Shown here piece after piece: positions 8,979 through 17,467 of a stretch of 64,000 bases of DNA. Within the stretch, counting starts at the first letter, position 1, and every line of letters begins with the position of its first letter. Origin of the DNA: JADHLJ01 sp038146985 (GTDB taxonomy: Bacteria; Pseudomonadota; Alphaproteobacteria; Thalassobaculales; Thalassobaculaceae); the NCBI GenBank assembly GCA_038146985.1, contig JAYQSQ010000017.1, forward strand, positions 124,001-188,000, read 5' to 3'. Position numbers and translations under genes: made by a program. The notes below the pieces were generated by a model. It did no database searches, was not told where the DNA came from, and saw only the letters and a program-made list of their open reading frames with translations.

Positions 8979-9449
8979 TCAGGCTTTCGGCAGTGACGCC
9001 GCGACGGCCTTCACCATCTCGGTGATGCGTTTTCTGACGCTGGTATCCGCGATCTGGTAATAGGCCCGGACCAGTTCCAAGGTCTCGCGCCGCGCCATCG
9101 GATCCAACGGGGTTTCCTCCACGTCGGCGGCATCGGCGGCTTTCATCTTGCGTGGCGAGTGATCCTTCGTGTCGTCACTCATATCCTCATAGAAAAAGCT
9201 AACCGGAACTTCGAGAATCTGCCCGATATCCCAAAGCCGCGACGCACTGATCCTGTTGCTGCCTCGTTCGTACTTTTGGACCTGCTGAAAGGTGATACTC
9301 AGGGCTTCACCCAACTGTTCCTGGCTCATGCCAAGCAAGGTCCGACGCAATCGAACCCGCCGCCCGACGTGAACGTCGATGGCGTTGTTGTTGGTGATTC
9401 GAAAATTTGGATTTTCGTCACCTTGTTTCGCGGATCTGACGGCAGGCAT
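8979..9449 (-). CDS. XRE-family helix-turn-helix transcriptional regulator
   Basis: 156 residues from the ATG at 9449, which has an AAAGG site 8 bases upstream; the frame is open to 9647 but that extension has no family character. An HTH_3 domain spans about residues 22-82, including LLGMSQEQLGEAL and TFQQVQKYERG. This is the pattern common in alphaproteobacterial single-domain regulators. The C-terminal tail ends in an Arg/Glu-rich helix. Target genes unknown. It is not paired with a toxin gene, so an antitoxin role is not supported. Confidence 0.85.
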   Translation of the reverse strand: MPAVRSAKQGDENPNFRITNNNAIDVHVGRRVRLRRTLLGMSQEQLGEALSITFQQVQKYERGSNRISASRLWDIGQILEVPVSFFYEDMSDDTKDHSPRKMKAADAADVEETPLDPMARRETLELVRAYYQIADTSVRKRITEMVKAVAASLPKA

Positions 9450-9940
9450 CTTTCCGACCTTTCGTTCGCCTTTATGGATCGAGAGTGGGTGAATCCAGAG
9501 GCCGGATCGTTCTACCGGCTTGATGTGTTCCGTCAATTCAAAATGCGACTGCTTTCCAAATGCTTGACGAATTTTATCGGAATAGAGCCAAAGGATCAAT
9601 TCCCCGCAATCGCGAGTCTTGCAATTAGTAGTTAACATCGTAATCATCGAAACGAATTAGGAAATTCATTTCTGAGAATCCGCTCCGATTGTTTCTACGC
9701 GAATGACGATAAGGAGCAGACGGAACTACGGCGAATCTCTTGTCCGCCAGACTCCAATGACATCTGGTTCCCAAATGAAAGTGCCGAATCCTGCGAGAGC
9801 CAGGAACGAGACCGTGTATAGACGTCATTGTCCGCAAACGGCGTAGTCCGTCTCGGTCACCGTTCGACGGCCCGCGAAAAACCGAAATCAGCAAAGGCGA
9901 CCGTCGGGAAACGCGGATCCCATGTTCACCGAGAGAAACG
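9450..9940. other. Intergenic region, about 490 bp, no gene recognised
   Basis: Between the XRE regulator and a sugar-isomerase-like gene, both on the minus strand. Base composition is visibly more AT-rich than the flanks. Open frames across it have no recognisable family or codon character. It should hold the promoter of the XRE gene. Confidence 0.5.
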
Positions 9941-10771
9941 TCAATCGACGTTCTCCAAACACCCCTGGAGATAACCGATCGAGCGCGCCGCGGTCGTCGG
10001 CCCGTCCGGCACATAGTCAAAAGGCTCGACGGCGACGACGCCACGGTAATTCTGCCGGCGCAGCGCTTTCAGGACCGGTGTGAATTGGTCCTCCCCCTGG
10101 CCGGGGCCGCGGCGATTGCGGTCATTGACCTGAATATGCGCGATCCTGCCCGTCGGGAGCCACGTATCGATCAACGTGGGCACGGATTCCGATTCGGTGG
10201 CGCCGGCCGCCGATGTGTCGATCATGGTCCTGAAAGCCGGCTCCGCGATACGGTCAACGATCTCGGCGGCCTCGGCGACCGTGTTCACGAAATCGGTCTC
10301 CCGCCGTGCGAGCGGCTCAAGGCAATAGGTCACGCCTTCCCGCCTCGCGGCGGCGGCGACGCGGCTGAATACCTGCAGCGCACGTTCCAGGGCGACCTCC
10401 CGGCTTTCCCCGGGCGGTACGGCTCGTTGAGCCGGTGAGCCGTGAACCAGGACGGTTCCACCCATTGAGGCGCACAGGCCGATCAGGCGTTCCAAAACAT
10501 CGATCGTCCGCTCCCGCAAGGCCGCGTCCGCAGTGGTGACCGACAGCCCCTTGGGTGTGATCAGGAGCCAGTGCAGCCCGGTGACCACGATCCCCGCTTG
10601 CTCGGCCTGCCGCCGATAGGTCGCCGCCTGCGCGGTAGTCAGAAGATGAGGCTCGTCGCTCAGGGTGAAAGGCGCAACCTCCAAGCCCATGTATCCGAGC
10701 TTGGCGGCAAGATCACATTGAACGGCAAATTCGAGCCCGGCGATCACCTCGTTGCAAAGCGAGAACTTCAT
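9941..10771 (-). CDS. Sugar phosphate isomerase/epimerase-like TIM-barrel protein
   Basis: 276 residues of the xylose-isomerase-like AP-endonuclease-2 fold. Visible pieces are MKFSLCNEVIAGLEF at the N-terminus, GLHWLL, VLVHGSPAQR, YCLEPLARRETDFVNT (likely metal-binding Glu), MIDTSAAGATESES, HIQVNDRNRRGPGQG and GVVAVEPFDYVPDGP. It resembles hydroxypyruvate isomerase or tagatose-epimerase-type proteins. Substrate unknown. It is followed downstream of, and on the same strand as, the 2-hydroxyacyl-CoA lyase, 152 bp apart. Confidence 0.85.
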   Translation of the reverse strand: MKFSLCNEVIAGLEFAVQCDLAAKLGYMGLEVAPFTLSDEPHLLTTAQAATYRRQAEQAGIVVTGLHWLLITPKGLSVTTADAALRERTIDVLERLIGLCASMGGTVLVHGSPAQRAVPPGESREVALERALQVFSRVAAAARREGVTYCLEPLARRETDFVNTVAEAAEIVDRIAEPAFRTMIDTSAAGATESESVPTLIDTWLPTGRIAHIQVNDRNRRGPGQGEDQFTPVLKALRRQNYRGVVAVEPFDYVPDGPTTAARSIGYLQGCLENVD

Positions 10772-10923
10772 GGTGAACTCCGGGAATCAATAGCCTTGGG
10801 CTGCGACCCGAGACACGAGACGGCGGATCGGGCGCGGCGCTGGAAAGTCATCCACTTGGGAAAGCCGGCTGAAGCGCCGCTAGGACGCTCCAGCCGTTAT
10901 TCCAGCTTTCCCGCAACCACCAA

Positions 10924-12579
10924 TCAGGTGGTCAGCCAGCCGAACTGCTGCGGCTTGCGGCCGGCGGCATGGTGCAGGCGGACATTGACCAGTGCGGGCC
11001 CGGGATGCGCCTTGGCGTCGGCCAGCGCCTTCTTCAGATCCTTGGGATCTTCCACATAGAAGCCCTTGCCGCCGAAGGCCTCCATCATCTTGTCGTAGCG
11101 GGCGCCGATGGTCAGCACATGGGCGGGCATTTGCGAATCCGTCGGCATTGCCTCGATGCCGCGGCCGATGCCGCCGTTGTTGAGCACCACGATCTTGATC
11201 GGCAGATTGTGGCGGCAGGCCGTCTCGATCTCCATGCCGGAGAAGCCCAGGGCCGAATCGCCGGAAACCGAGACCACCGGCTTGTCGCGATTTACCACCG
11301 CCGCGGCGATCGCGAATCCCATGCCGATGCCCATGGTTCCATAGCTGCCGGCGTCGAGACGCAGGCGGGGCGAGGCATTGGGCAACTGGGTGCGGCCGAT
11401 ATCCATCGTATTCGCGCCTTCACCGATGATGATCGTGTCCTCGGTCAGCGCCTCGCGGATATCCTTCAGGGCCCTGTAGTAATTGGTGGGGCTGGAATTG
11501 TCGTCGATCATCGGCTGGATCTGCACCGCGTTGGCGTCAGCCTTCTCCTTCAGCGCGGTCCGCCAGGCCGTGTCGGCCGGATAGAACCATTGGCGGTTTT
11601 CCAGCGCCTTGTTGAGCTGTCCGGTGATCGCCTTGCCGTCTCCGACCAGCGGCACCTCGGTGGGCACGTTATTGCCGATCGCCTCATGCGCGATATCGAG
11701 CTGGATGATCTTCACCCCCGGCTTGAAGCGGGGTTTTTGTCCGAAATGCATGATCCAGTTGAGCCGGGCGCCCATCAGGAACACCACGTCGGCTTCCTTC
11801 AGCGCGTGGCTGCGCGCCGCGCCGACGGAAAGCGGATGATTGTCGTCGATCACGCCCTTGCCCATCGGCGAAGCGAGGAAGGGAAGCTGCGTGCGCTCGA
11901 CAAAGGCGCGAACCTCGTCCTCCGCCCGGCTCCAGGCCATGCCCTTGCCGACGATGACCAGCGGGTTCTTGGCGCCTTCCAGCACGTCAAGGGCCGCCTC
12001 GATGTTTTCCTGGGGCGCCTGGCTACGCGGCGGCTCGGGAATGGTCGCGGCGACAACCGCCTCGCTCTCGTCGATCTCTGCCTGGATGATGTCGTCGGGC
12101 ATATCGAGATAGACCGCGCCGGGGCGGCCATAGATCGAATTGCGGATCGCCTGTTCGACGTAGAACGGAATCCGATAGGCATGCTCGACCGCGTGGGCAT
12201 ATTTGCAGAACGGCGAGGCGATCTGCACCTGACGTTCCTCCTGGAACGCGCCCATGCCGTTCTGATAGGTCGGCGATGCGCCGCCAATCAGAATCATCGG
12301 CCAGCAGTTCTCCTTGGCGTTCGCGAGACCGGCGAGGCCGTGCACCACGCCCGGGCCCGAAACCACGAGACAGGCGCCCGGGCGGCCCGTCATGTAGCCG
12401 ACGGCCTGGGCGGCATAGGACGCGGATTGCTCATTGCGCATGCCGATATAGGTGATGCCGGCCTCGATGGCGGCGGCGGCGATCGGCTGTACCGGAAAGC
12501 CCACGACGCCGAACATGTAATCGACGCCCTGCTGTTTCAGACTGCGCGCCATCAACTGCGCGCCGGTGACCTTGGCCAT
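10924..12579 (-). CDS. 2-hydroxyacyl-CoA lyase (HACL1-like ThDP enzyme)
   Basis: 551 residues with the three-domain fold of thiamine-diphosphate decarboxylases. The catalytic glutamate is E50 in MRNEQSASYAAQAVGY. The ThDP-Mg motif begins GDSALGFSGMEIET and ends NNGGIGRG. Several segments match eukaryotic HACL1 more than oxalyl-CoA decarboxylase: CLVVSGPGVVHGLAGLANA, MGAFQEERQV, GEGANTMDIGRT, and the C-terminal QQFGWLT. HACL splits 2-hydroxyacyl-CoA into formyl-CoA and a one-carbon-shorter aldehyde, and some relatives run the reverse condensation. Oxalyl-CoA decarboxylase is the main alternative. It lies close to a family III CoA-transferase, a hotdog thioesterase and a PhyH dioxygenase. Confidence 0.82.
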   Translation of the reverse strand: MAKVTGAQLMARSLKQQGVDYMFGVVGFPVQPIAAAAIEAGITYIGMRNEQSASYAAQAVGYMTGRPGACLVVSGPGVVHGLAGLANAKENCWPMILIGGASPTYQNGMGAFQEERQVQIASPFCKYAHAVEHAYRIPFYVEQAIRNSIYGRPGAVYLDMPDDIIQAEIDESEAVVAATIPEPPRSQAPQENIEAALDVLEGAKNPLVIVGKGMAWSRAEDEVRAFVERTQLPFLASPMGKGVIDDNHPLSVGAARSHALKEADVVFLMGARLNWIMHFGQKPRFKPGVKIIQLDIAHEAIGNNVPTEVPLVGDGKAITGQLNKALENRQWFYPADTAWRTALKEKADANAVQIQPMIDDNSSPTNYYRALKDIREALTEDTIIIGEGANTMDIGRTQLPNASPRLRLDAGSYGTMGIGMGFAIAAAVVNRDKPVVSVSGDSALGFSGMEIETACRHNLPIKIVVLNNGGIGRGIEAMPTDSQMPAHVLTIGARYDKMMEAFGGKGFYVEDPKDLKKALADAKAHPGPALVNVRLHHAAGRKPQQFGWLTT

Positions 12580-12805
12580 TTCAAGCCTCCCAGATTTTTT
12601 TGAATGACGGGTTCAGGATTGTTCTTGAGTGTCACGCTAAGCATCTGGCGCCGAGGCGGCAAGCGCGGGTTTATCCGGTCGCCGCAAGCATTCAGGTGAT
12701 GATGGGTTGACGGTTCCGGCGTGGATCGCCGGGACGCGTTGCTTGACGGCCCCGCACGCGTCCCGCAGTTTCCTTGTACGCGTAACGATCAGTTCAGAGA
12801 CTGCG

Positions 12806-13240
12806 ATGACCTTGGATTACGAGCCGGACCAGGAGCTTGAAGCCGCCGGCTATACCGTTCCCTATCCGAACGATCCCTTCGAGATGCGCAGCGGGCCGTT
12901 CTATATCGGTTTCGAGGCCGATGGGTCGACGGTCGTCGCGCTCCGGGCGGGCGAGAACCAATGCAACAGCAACGGTGTGGTGCATGGCGGATGCCTGATG
13001 ACGCTGGCGGATCTCGCGGTCTGCTACGAGGCGATCGGCGGTGACGAGGCCCTGAGATCCCTGACCGTCTCGCTGACCGCGAATTTCCTCGCGCCGGCGG
13101 AACGCGGGACGATTCTGAGGGCCTTTCCCCAGGTGAACCGGCGGACCAAGCGCATGGCTTTTGTCGACACCCGGATCATGGTGGGCGATACCTGCGTCTT
13201 TACCGCGTCCGCCGTGATCCGCGTCATTCCGCGAGGCTAG
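12806..13240 (+). CDS. PaaI-type hotdog-fold acyl-CoA thioesterase
   Basis: 144 residues from the ATG at 12806. The hotdog signature NSNGVVHGGCLMTLAD at about residues 51-66 is clear, followed by LTVSLTANFLAP. The family hydrolyses acyl-CoA or aryl-CoA thioesters. It is divergent from the 2-hydroxyacyl-CoA lyase and could deal with stalled CoA esters of the same pathway (inference). Its TAG stop overlaps the stop of the converging phosphatase gene in the palindrome CTAG. Confidence 0.82.
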   Translation: MTLDYEPDQELEAAGYTVPYPNDPFEMRSGPFYIGFEADGSTVVALRAGENQCNSNGVVHGGCLMTLADLAVCYEAIGGDEALRSLTVSLTANFLAPAERGTILRAFPQVNRRTKRMAFVDTRIMVGDTCVFTASAVIRVIPRG

Positions 13241-14010
13241 CGGCCGGCCAACACCGCCATTGCGGCGTCGTGCAGAGCCTGGCTGGCCGCTCCGAGGATC
13301 GCGCCCGACGAATCCAGGGTCAGCGCGGCGCCGTCCCATCCGGTGAGCCTGCCGCCCGCGCCTTCGACGACGGGGACCAGCGCGCAGATGTCGAAGGCAT
13401 CGAGATTCGTCCCATTGAGAGCCAGATCGATCGCACCCCGGGCCAACGAGGCATAGCCGAGGCAGCCGGTATCGAACAGGTTCCAACGGGTCGATCCGCG
13501 CAGCCGCTCGAACCCCGCGAAATGATCGGCGTCATACGCGTCGGGCCCGGACAGTCCCGCCACGGCGTCCGCCAGACTCGCGCACCCACTGGTGGTGACC
13601 TTCCGGCCGTTCATCCAGCAGCCACCGTCGCTCAGACCAATGGTACGCTCGTCGATGAGCGGCTGTTCGATGATCCCCAGGACCGGTTTCCGGTTTTGAC
13701 AGAGCGCGATCAGCACGCCGAAACCGGGCAACCCGGCGGCGAATTGTTTTGTCCCGTCCACCGGATCGAGAACCCAGACGAACTCCCGGTCAAGACCGAC
13801 CGAACCGAATTCCTCACCGAGAATCCCGTGACCCGGGACTTCCCGCGCGAGCATGTCGCGCGCCGCCTCCTCGACGGCCTTGTCTATCGCGGTCACCGGG
13901 CTGCCGTCCGGTTTGATCTCTACCGAAAACCGCTCGCGGCCATCGCGTACGATCGCGCGGGCCGAATCCGCGAGGCGTTCCGCGAGTTCCTTGAAATCCG
14001 TTGCGCTCAT
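13237..14010 (-). CDS. Inositol monophosphatase-family phosphatase (HisN/IMPase-like)
   Basis: 257 residues from the ATG at 14010; the frame is open upstream but the family N-terminus starts here. Metal-binding motifs are in order: EE in HGILGEEFGS, DPVDGTKQF (the DPxDGT motif), and the final Asp in DAFDICALVPVVEGAGG. The family removes phosphate from inositol-, histidinol- or nucleotide phosphates. TKQF after DGT resembles the histidinol-phosphatase subgroup, but no his genes are nearby. Convergent with the thioesterase by a 4-bp overlap. Confidence 0.85.
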   Translation of the reverse strand: MSATDFKELAERLADSARAIVRDGRERFSVEIKPDGSPVTAIDKAVEEAARDMLAREVPGHGILGEEFGSVGLDREFVWVLDPVDGTKQFAAGLPGFGVLIALCQNRKPVLGIIEQPLIDERTIGLSDGGCWMNGRKVTTSGCASLADAVAGLSGPDAYDADHFAGFERLRGSTRWNLFDTGCLGYASLARGAIDLALNGTNLDAFDICALVPVVEGAGGRLTGWDGAALTLDSSGAILGAASQALHDAAMAVLAGR

Positions 14011-14161
14011 GGCCGGTAACCCCTGGCTCGAAAACCGGGACGATAGCCGCGCCCCGGCAAACGGGGAAGCATTTCGGATGTGATCCCGTCGGTCTTGCCC
14101 GCGACCGCGCCATCGCCGACCCTTGGCCGGCATACCACGTCCGTTGTTTCAGGAGTTCGCC

Positions 14162-15283
14162 ATGCCCGAAGGCCCACTTTCCGGCATCAAGGTCATCGAG
14201 TTCGGCCAGAACCTGGCGGGTCCGTATTGCGGCCAGATCCTCGCCTTTCTCGGCGCCGAGGTGATCAAGATCGAACGCCCGGAGGGGGATGACGCCCGCC
14301 GGTGGGGCCCACCTTTCACCAGCGAGGAGGAGGGAGCACCGGCGGTGATCTTCGTGGCGCTCAACCGCGGCAAGAAGAGCGTGGTGATCGATCTTCGAGA
14401 GGCTGACCAGCGTGAGCGCCTCGTCACCATGATCGGCGACGCGGACGTGTTCGTGCACAATCTGAGGGTCGACGTACCCAAACGCTTCGGCATCGACGCC
14501 GAGAGCCTGACCAAACGGTTTCCCAAGCTCATCTACGCCAATCTCGGTGCCTTCGGCCACAAGGGACCCTGGCGAGACCGGCCCGGGTATGAGCCGATCA
14601 TCCAGGCGGTATCCGGACTGATGTCAGTCAACGGCGATCCCGTCGCGCCGCCGGCCAGGGTCGGGGTATCGATCATCGATCTCTCCACCGGCATGTGGAC
14701 CGCCATCGGCATCCTGGCAGCGTTGGCGGGACGGGCGGCGACCGGCAAGGGTACGGTGGTGGACACCTCGCTTTTCGAAACCGGGCTCATGTGGGTCTCG
14801 ACCCACGCCGCGCAGTTCAGCACCAGCGGCGTGCCGCCGCGCCGGCTCTCGTCGGGGCATCCCTCGCTCGCCCCCTATCAGGCGTTCACATGCGCCGACG
14901 GGCCGCTGATGGTCTGTCCCGGCAATGAGCGGCTGCTGCAAAAATTTCTTGAAGTGCTCGGTTGCACGCACTGGCTGTCCGATCCGCGCTACGCCACGAA
15001 CACCGCGCGCGTCGCCAGACGGGACGAAGTCAACGCCATGGTGGACGCCGTCATGAAGGAAAAGCCGAGGGCCTACTGGTCCGAAAAGCTGGACGCGCTG
15101 GGGGTCCCCAACGGTCCGCTCAATACCGTGCCGGAGGTTCTGCAACTGGCCCAGACCGCCGCGCTCGGCATGATGTTCCAACCCTTGGCCGACAGCGCCG
15201 GGCAATATCACGGCCTGCCGATCAGCTTCGACGGCCAGCGCGCCGGGGATGCCTCGTGGGCGCCGGATCTCGGGGAGGATTAG
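14162..15283 (+). CDS. Family III CoA-transferase (CaiB/BaiF, formyl-CoA-transferase-like)
   Basis: 373 residues from the ATG at 14162, which has AGGAG at 14151-14155. Typical features are IKVIEFGQNLAGPYCGQIL near the start, EVIKIERPEGDDAR, LNRGKKSVVIDL, and the catalytic aspartate region NLGAFGHKGPWRDRPGYE. The family moves CoA between carboxylic acids through an aspartyl-CoA intermediate. It is 1.6 kb from a 2-hydroxyacyl-CoA lyase, so activation of a hydroxyacid or re-use of formyl-CoA is plausible (inference). Donor and acceptor acids are unknown. Confidence 0.88.
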   Translation: MPEGPLSGIKVIEFGQNLAGPYCGQILAFLGAEVIKIERPEGDDARRWGPPFTSEEEGAPAVIFVALNRGKKSVVIDLREADQRERLVTMIGDADVFVHNLRVDVPKRFGIDAESLTKRFPKLIYANLGAFGHKGPWRDRPGYEPIIQAVSGLMSVNGDPVAPPARVGVSIIDLSTGMWTAIGILAALAGRAATGKGTVVDTSLFETGLMWVSTHAAQFSTSGVPPRRLSSGHPSLAPYQAFTCADGPLMVCPGNERLLQKFLEVLGCTHWLSDPRYATNTARVARRDEVNAMVDAVMKEKPRAYWSEKLDALGVPNGPLNTVPEVLQLAQTAALGMMFQPLADSAGQYHGLPISFDGQRAGDASWAPDLGED

Positions 15284-15334
15284 CCGCATGGCATCGGCGA
15301 GATGCTCAGGAAGGCATCTACAATCCGTAGTAAT

Positions 15335-15955
15335 CATCCCTCGTTATCGCTTGGCTGAACGCAGTATTAATAACAATTTAAATATTAACGAAATAAAATT
15401 ATGCATTTTGGACATTGTTCCCATTTAATTGCAAAATTATAATAAAAACGAAAATCGTTACAATTGAATATTTATAATATTATTTTTCATCTTTCTTACA
15501 AATACATGACACAAACTTAGTCCTAAAGCACAATAAATAGAGAATAGAAAAATAATAATCAAGAAGGGCCAGGGCCCAAATCTCAGCGAGATAGGGAGTG
15601 AAGAAATTAGTAGCGCAATTATTAACTCAAATACTAAGAATTCTAAAAACCAAAAAATAAAATACGATAACAATGCCCCAAAAAGAATGAGGAGCCAGGA
15701 GACAAAGCCTTTGCCTTCTCTTGAGATGTAAATCTCACGGCCAAAATGCTGAGAAAATAGCGATCAGCTGTGAAATAATAATCACATGATGCATTTCTTA
15801 CCTCATATATTTACAATATTTTATATTATAACAAATAGAAAGATCCGATACATAAAATATAACTGCTATGACGGTAAATTTCGTCCTATATACATCAACA
15901 TTTTCATGATGTCAATCCTAAAATACACCGCTTTGATCGTGAAAATTGATGGTTC
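15335..15955. other. AT-rich island between GC-rich genes
   Basis: An abrupt composition change: runs such as TTAATAACAATTTAAATATTAACG near 15366 (quoted only in part) continue to about 15955, whereas both flanks are strongly GC-rich. The only protein-like frame inside is the hydrophobic one at 15458-15673. The right edge runs into the last codons of the CDF transporter. No transposase, att site or terminal repeat was recognised. Confidence 0.7.
15458..15673 (-). CDS. Hypothetical hydrophobic membrane protein in AT-rich island
   Basis: 71 residues from a TTG start, or longer: the same frame is open about 33 further codons upstream (to about 15772) and reads like protein (FGREIYISREGKGFVSW), with no ATG. 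Two long hydrophobic stretches flank a RFGPWPF turn, and the tail is basic (FVRKMKNN). Not recognised. The missing Met start suggests a 5'-truncated gene remnant or an alternative start. Codon use is AT-biased, unlike all neighbours. Confidence 0.4.
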   Translation of the reverse strand: MLSYFIFWFLEFLVFELIIALLISSLPISLRFGPWPFLIIIFLFSIYCALGLSLCHVFVRKMKNNIINIQL

Positions 15956-16574
15956 TACGCATAGTCGCCCGGAGTTCCGCCACGGCTCGGCGGATGATTT
16001 CACCCGCCGACCAGCAAAACAGCCCAGCCATGGCAGCAGCGACGATGAGATCTGGAATCCCGGACGCGGTGACGTAGACCAGGCCAGCAGCAGCCACGAC
16101 CCCTAGATTGCCGATGGCATCGTTGCGGCTGCACAGCCAGACCGAACGGACATTGGCGTCTCCGTCCTTGTACCGGATCAGCAACAGAACACTCAGCACG
16201 TTCGCGCCGCAGGCCAGCAGGCCGACCCAGCCCATCGTCGCGGCTTCCGGCATTCCGAGCACCAGGACCTGATATCCCGTGGACGTCAGCACCCAGAGCC
16301 CCATCACCGCGAGGGAGACCCCCTTGGCCAGTGCCGCCAGTGCCCGCGTCCGGCCGGACCGACCGATGACCCAGAGGCTGATGGCGTAGGTGACACTATC
16401 GGCGAGAAAATCCAGCGCGTCGGCCTTCAGAGCCTGGGAGCCGGCATGATGTCCGGCCAGCGTCTCAACCCCGAACATCGCCGCGTTGATCGCGATCACC
16501 AGCCACAGGATCCGCCGATAAGCCGGCGACATGCCGTCGAAATCCGCACCTCCATGGCCGCAGCATCCGGTCAT
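15918..16574 (-). CDS. Cation diffusion facilitator-type metal transporter (short form)
   Basis: 218 residues with about six hydrophobic segments and no C-terminal cytoplasmic domain, shorter than the usual CDF. The N-terminus is Cys/His-rich (MTGCCGHGG). The TM2 metal motif is DFLAD (DxxxD). In TM5 the usual HxxxD appears as CSRND, a Cys-for-His change. It is divergent from a MerR regulator with a MerR-type operator between, so it is probably an inducible exporter of Zn, Cd, Pb or a related metal. The last ten or so codons lie in AT-rich DNA, so the natural C-terminus may have been altered. Confidence 0.8.
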   Translation of the reverse strand: MTGCCGHGGADFDGMSPAYRRILWLVIAINAAMFGVETLAGHHAGSQALKADALDFLADSVTYAISLWVIGRSGRTRALAALAKGVSLAVMGLWVLTSTGYQVLVLGMPEAATMGWVGLLACGANVLSVLLLIRYKDGDANVRSVWLCSRNDAIGNLGVVAAAGLVYVTASGIPDLIVAAAMAGLFCWSAGEIIRRAVAELRATMRRTINFHDQSGVF

Positions 16575-16623
16575 TGTCTCGTCCTTGCGATTGCAAACTC
16601 TTCAGTGCGGCACAGTTTGAGAG

Positions 16624-16638
16624 CTATAGTGACTATAG
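16624..16638. promoter_or_regulatory. MerR-family operator between divergent metal-resistance genes
   Basis: CTATAGTGACTATAG is a 7-1-7 inverted repeat. On the minus strand, TTGAAC precedes it and CAAACT follows, giving a -35/-10-like pair with a long (about 19-20 bp) spacer. That is the hallmark of MerR-type activated promoters, here driving the CDF gene. The MerR gene starts 18 bp downstream on the plus strand. Confidence 0.82.
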
Positions 16639-16656
16639 GTTCAAGGGAGAAAATCC

Positions 16657-17091
16657 ATGTCGATGGCCCAGAGCATCGGAGACGCCGCCAAACGGTCCGG
16701 TTGCACGGTCCAGACCGTCCGTTACTACGAGCGCATTGGCCTGATCGCGTCGCCGGTCCGCACCATGGGCAACCAGCGGGTCTATGACGACAACGCGGTG
16801 GACCGGCTGAGCTTCATCCGCCATGCCCGGACCCTGGGGTTCGGCCTCGACGCTATTCGCGAACTGCTTGGCCTGTCGGCTGATCCCGAGCGAAGCTGCG
16901 CGGAAATCGACGCCATCGCCACGTCCCGCCTCGAAGAGGTACGCGAAAGAATCCGGCGTCTGAAGCTGCTGGAAGCGGAACTCGCGCGCATGGTAAGGGC
17001 TTGCTCCCAGGGCTCCGTCGCCGAGTGCAGGGTGGTTCAGGTCTTGTCAGATCATGGACTTTGCGCGGCCGATCATCCGGACGTCGCATGA
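16657..17091 (+). CDS. MerR-family heavy-metal-responsive transcriptional regulator
   Basis: 144 residues with SD AAGGGAG at 16643-16649. The winged-helix N-terminus includes GCTVQTVRYYERIGL and is followed by the dimerisation helix. Cysteines sit where ZntR/CadR-type regulators bind metal: one at the start of the long helix (ERSCAEI) and two in the C-terminal loop (ACSQGSVAEC), plus a late Cys. Relative to ZntR the second Cys of CC and the loop His are missing, so metal choice may lean to Cd, Pb or Hg rather than Zn (inference). Controls the divergent CDF gene. Confidence 0.87.
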   Translation: MSMAQSIGDAAKRSGCTVQTVRYYERIGLIASPVRTMGNQRVYDDNAVDRLSFIRHARTLGFGLDAIRELLGLSADPERSCAEIDAIATSRLEEVRERIRRLKLLEAELARMVRACSQGSVAECRVVQVLSDHGLCAADHPDVA

Positions 17092-17103
17092 CCGCCGGTC
17101 GCT

Positions 17104-17331
17104 TTACCGACCGGCCTCGTCGTCATAGCCGCGCCGGGCGCTGAAGAAAACCAGCGCCATCAGTCCGCCACCGATGACCAGGCTCGCTCCGGCGCCGAGA
17201 ATCAGGGCCAAAGTGCCGTGAAAACCGATTTCAACTTCGCCGCCATCCTGGAACCAGATGCCCCAGGCGCCGTAGATCGCCGCCGCCAGCATGGCACCGA
17301 GAGTAGCGGTCAGCAGTAGGACCTGTTTCAT
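17104..17331 (-). CDS. Small two-helix membrane protein
   Basis: 75 residues from the ATG at 17331, which has GGAG nine bases upstream; an upstream in-frame ATG at 17355 adds eight residues. Hydrophobic segments at about residues 3-25 and 43-66 are separated by a polar loop (FQDGGEVEIGFHG). The end is charged (RRGYDDEAGR). Not recognised. It converges with the MerR gene with a 12-bp gap. Confidence 0.6.
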   Translation of the reverse strand: MKQVLLLTATLGAMLAAAIYGAWGIWFQDGGEVEIGFHGTLALILGAGASLVIGGGLMALVFFSARRGYDDEAGR

Positions 17332-17467
17332 GCGCGGCACTCCATCGCGAGACAACCTGCCATATGGGTATCGCGCATGACAGAAAAACCCGCACGCGGC
17401 ATTTTGACCACGCGGCCGGATTGGCGGTATGAATGGCCAGCAACACCGCCTTCACACGGGATCCGCC

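Noticed and set aside
8979..9449. XRE protein as an antitoxin of a toxin-antitoxin pair
   Set aside because: No small toxin-like gene adjoins it on the same strand, and its length and domain layout match stand-alone alphaproteobacterial regulators.
10924..12579. Oxalyl-CoA decarboxylase as the name for the ThDP enzyme
   Set aside because: Motifs GEGANTMDIGRT, GAFQE and the QQFGWLT end fit 2-hydroxyacyl-CoA lyase better. Kept only as the alternative.
10969..12603. 544-residue open frame on the plus strand opposite the 2-hydroxyacyl-CoA lyase
   Set aside because: It is the antisense of a gene with clear ThDP-enzyme motifs. Its residue make-up (His, Arg, Gly and Asp-rich) is typical of antisense frames in GC-rich DNA and shows no family motif.
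15786..16106. 106-residue plus-strand frame in the AT-rich island
   Set aside because: The first half is low-complexity AT-rich sequence and the second half is antisense to the CDF gene; no coherent protein character.
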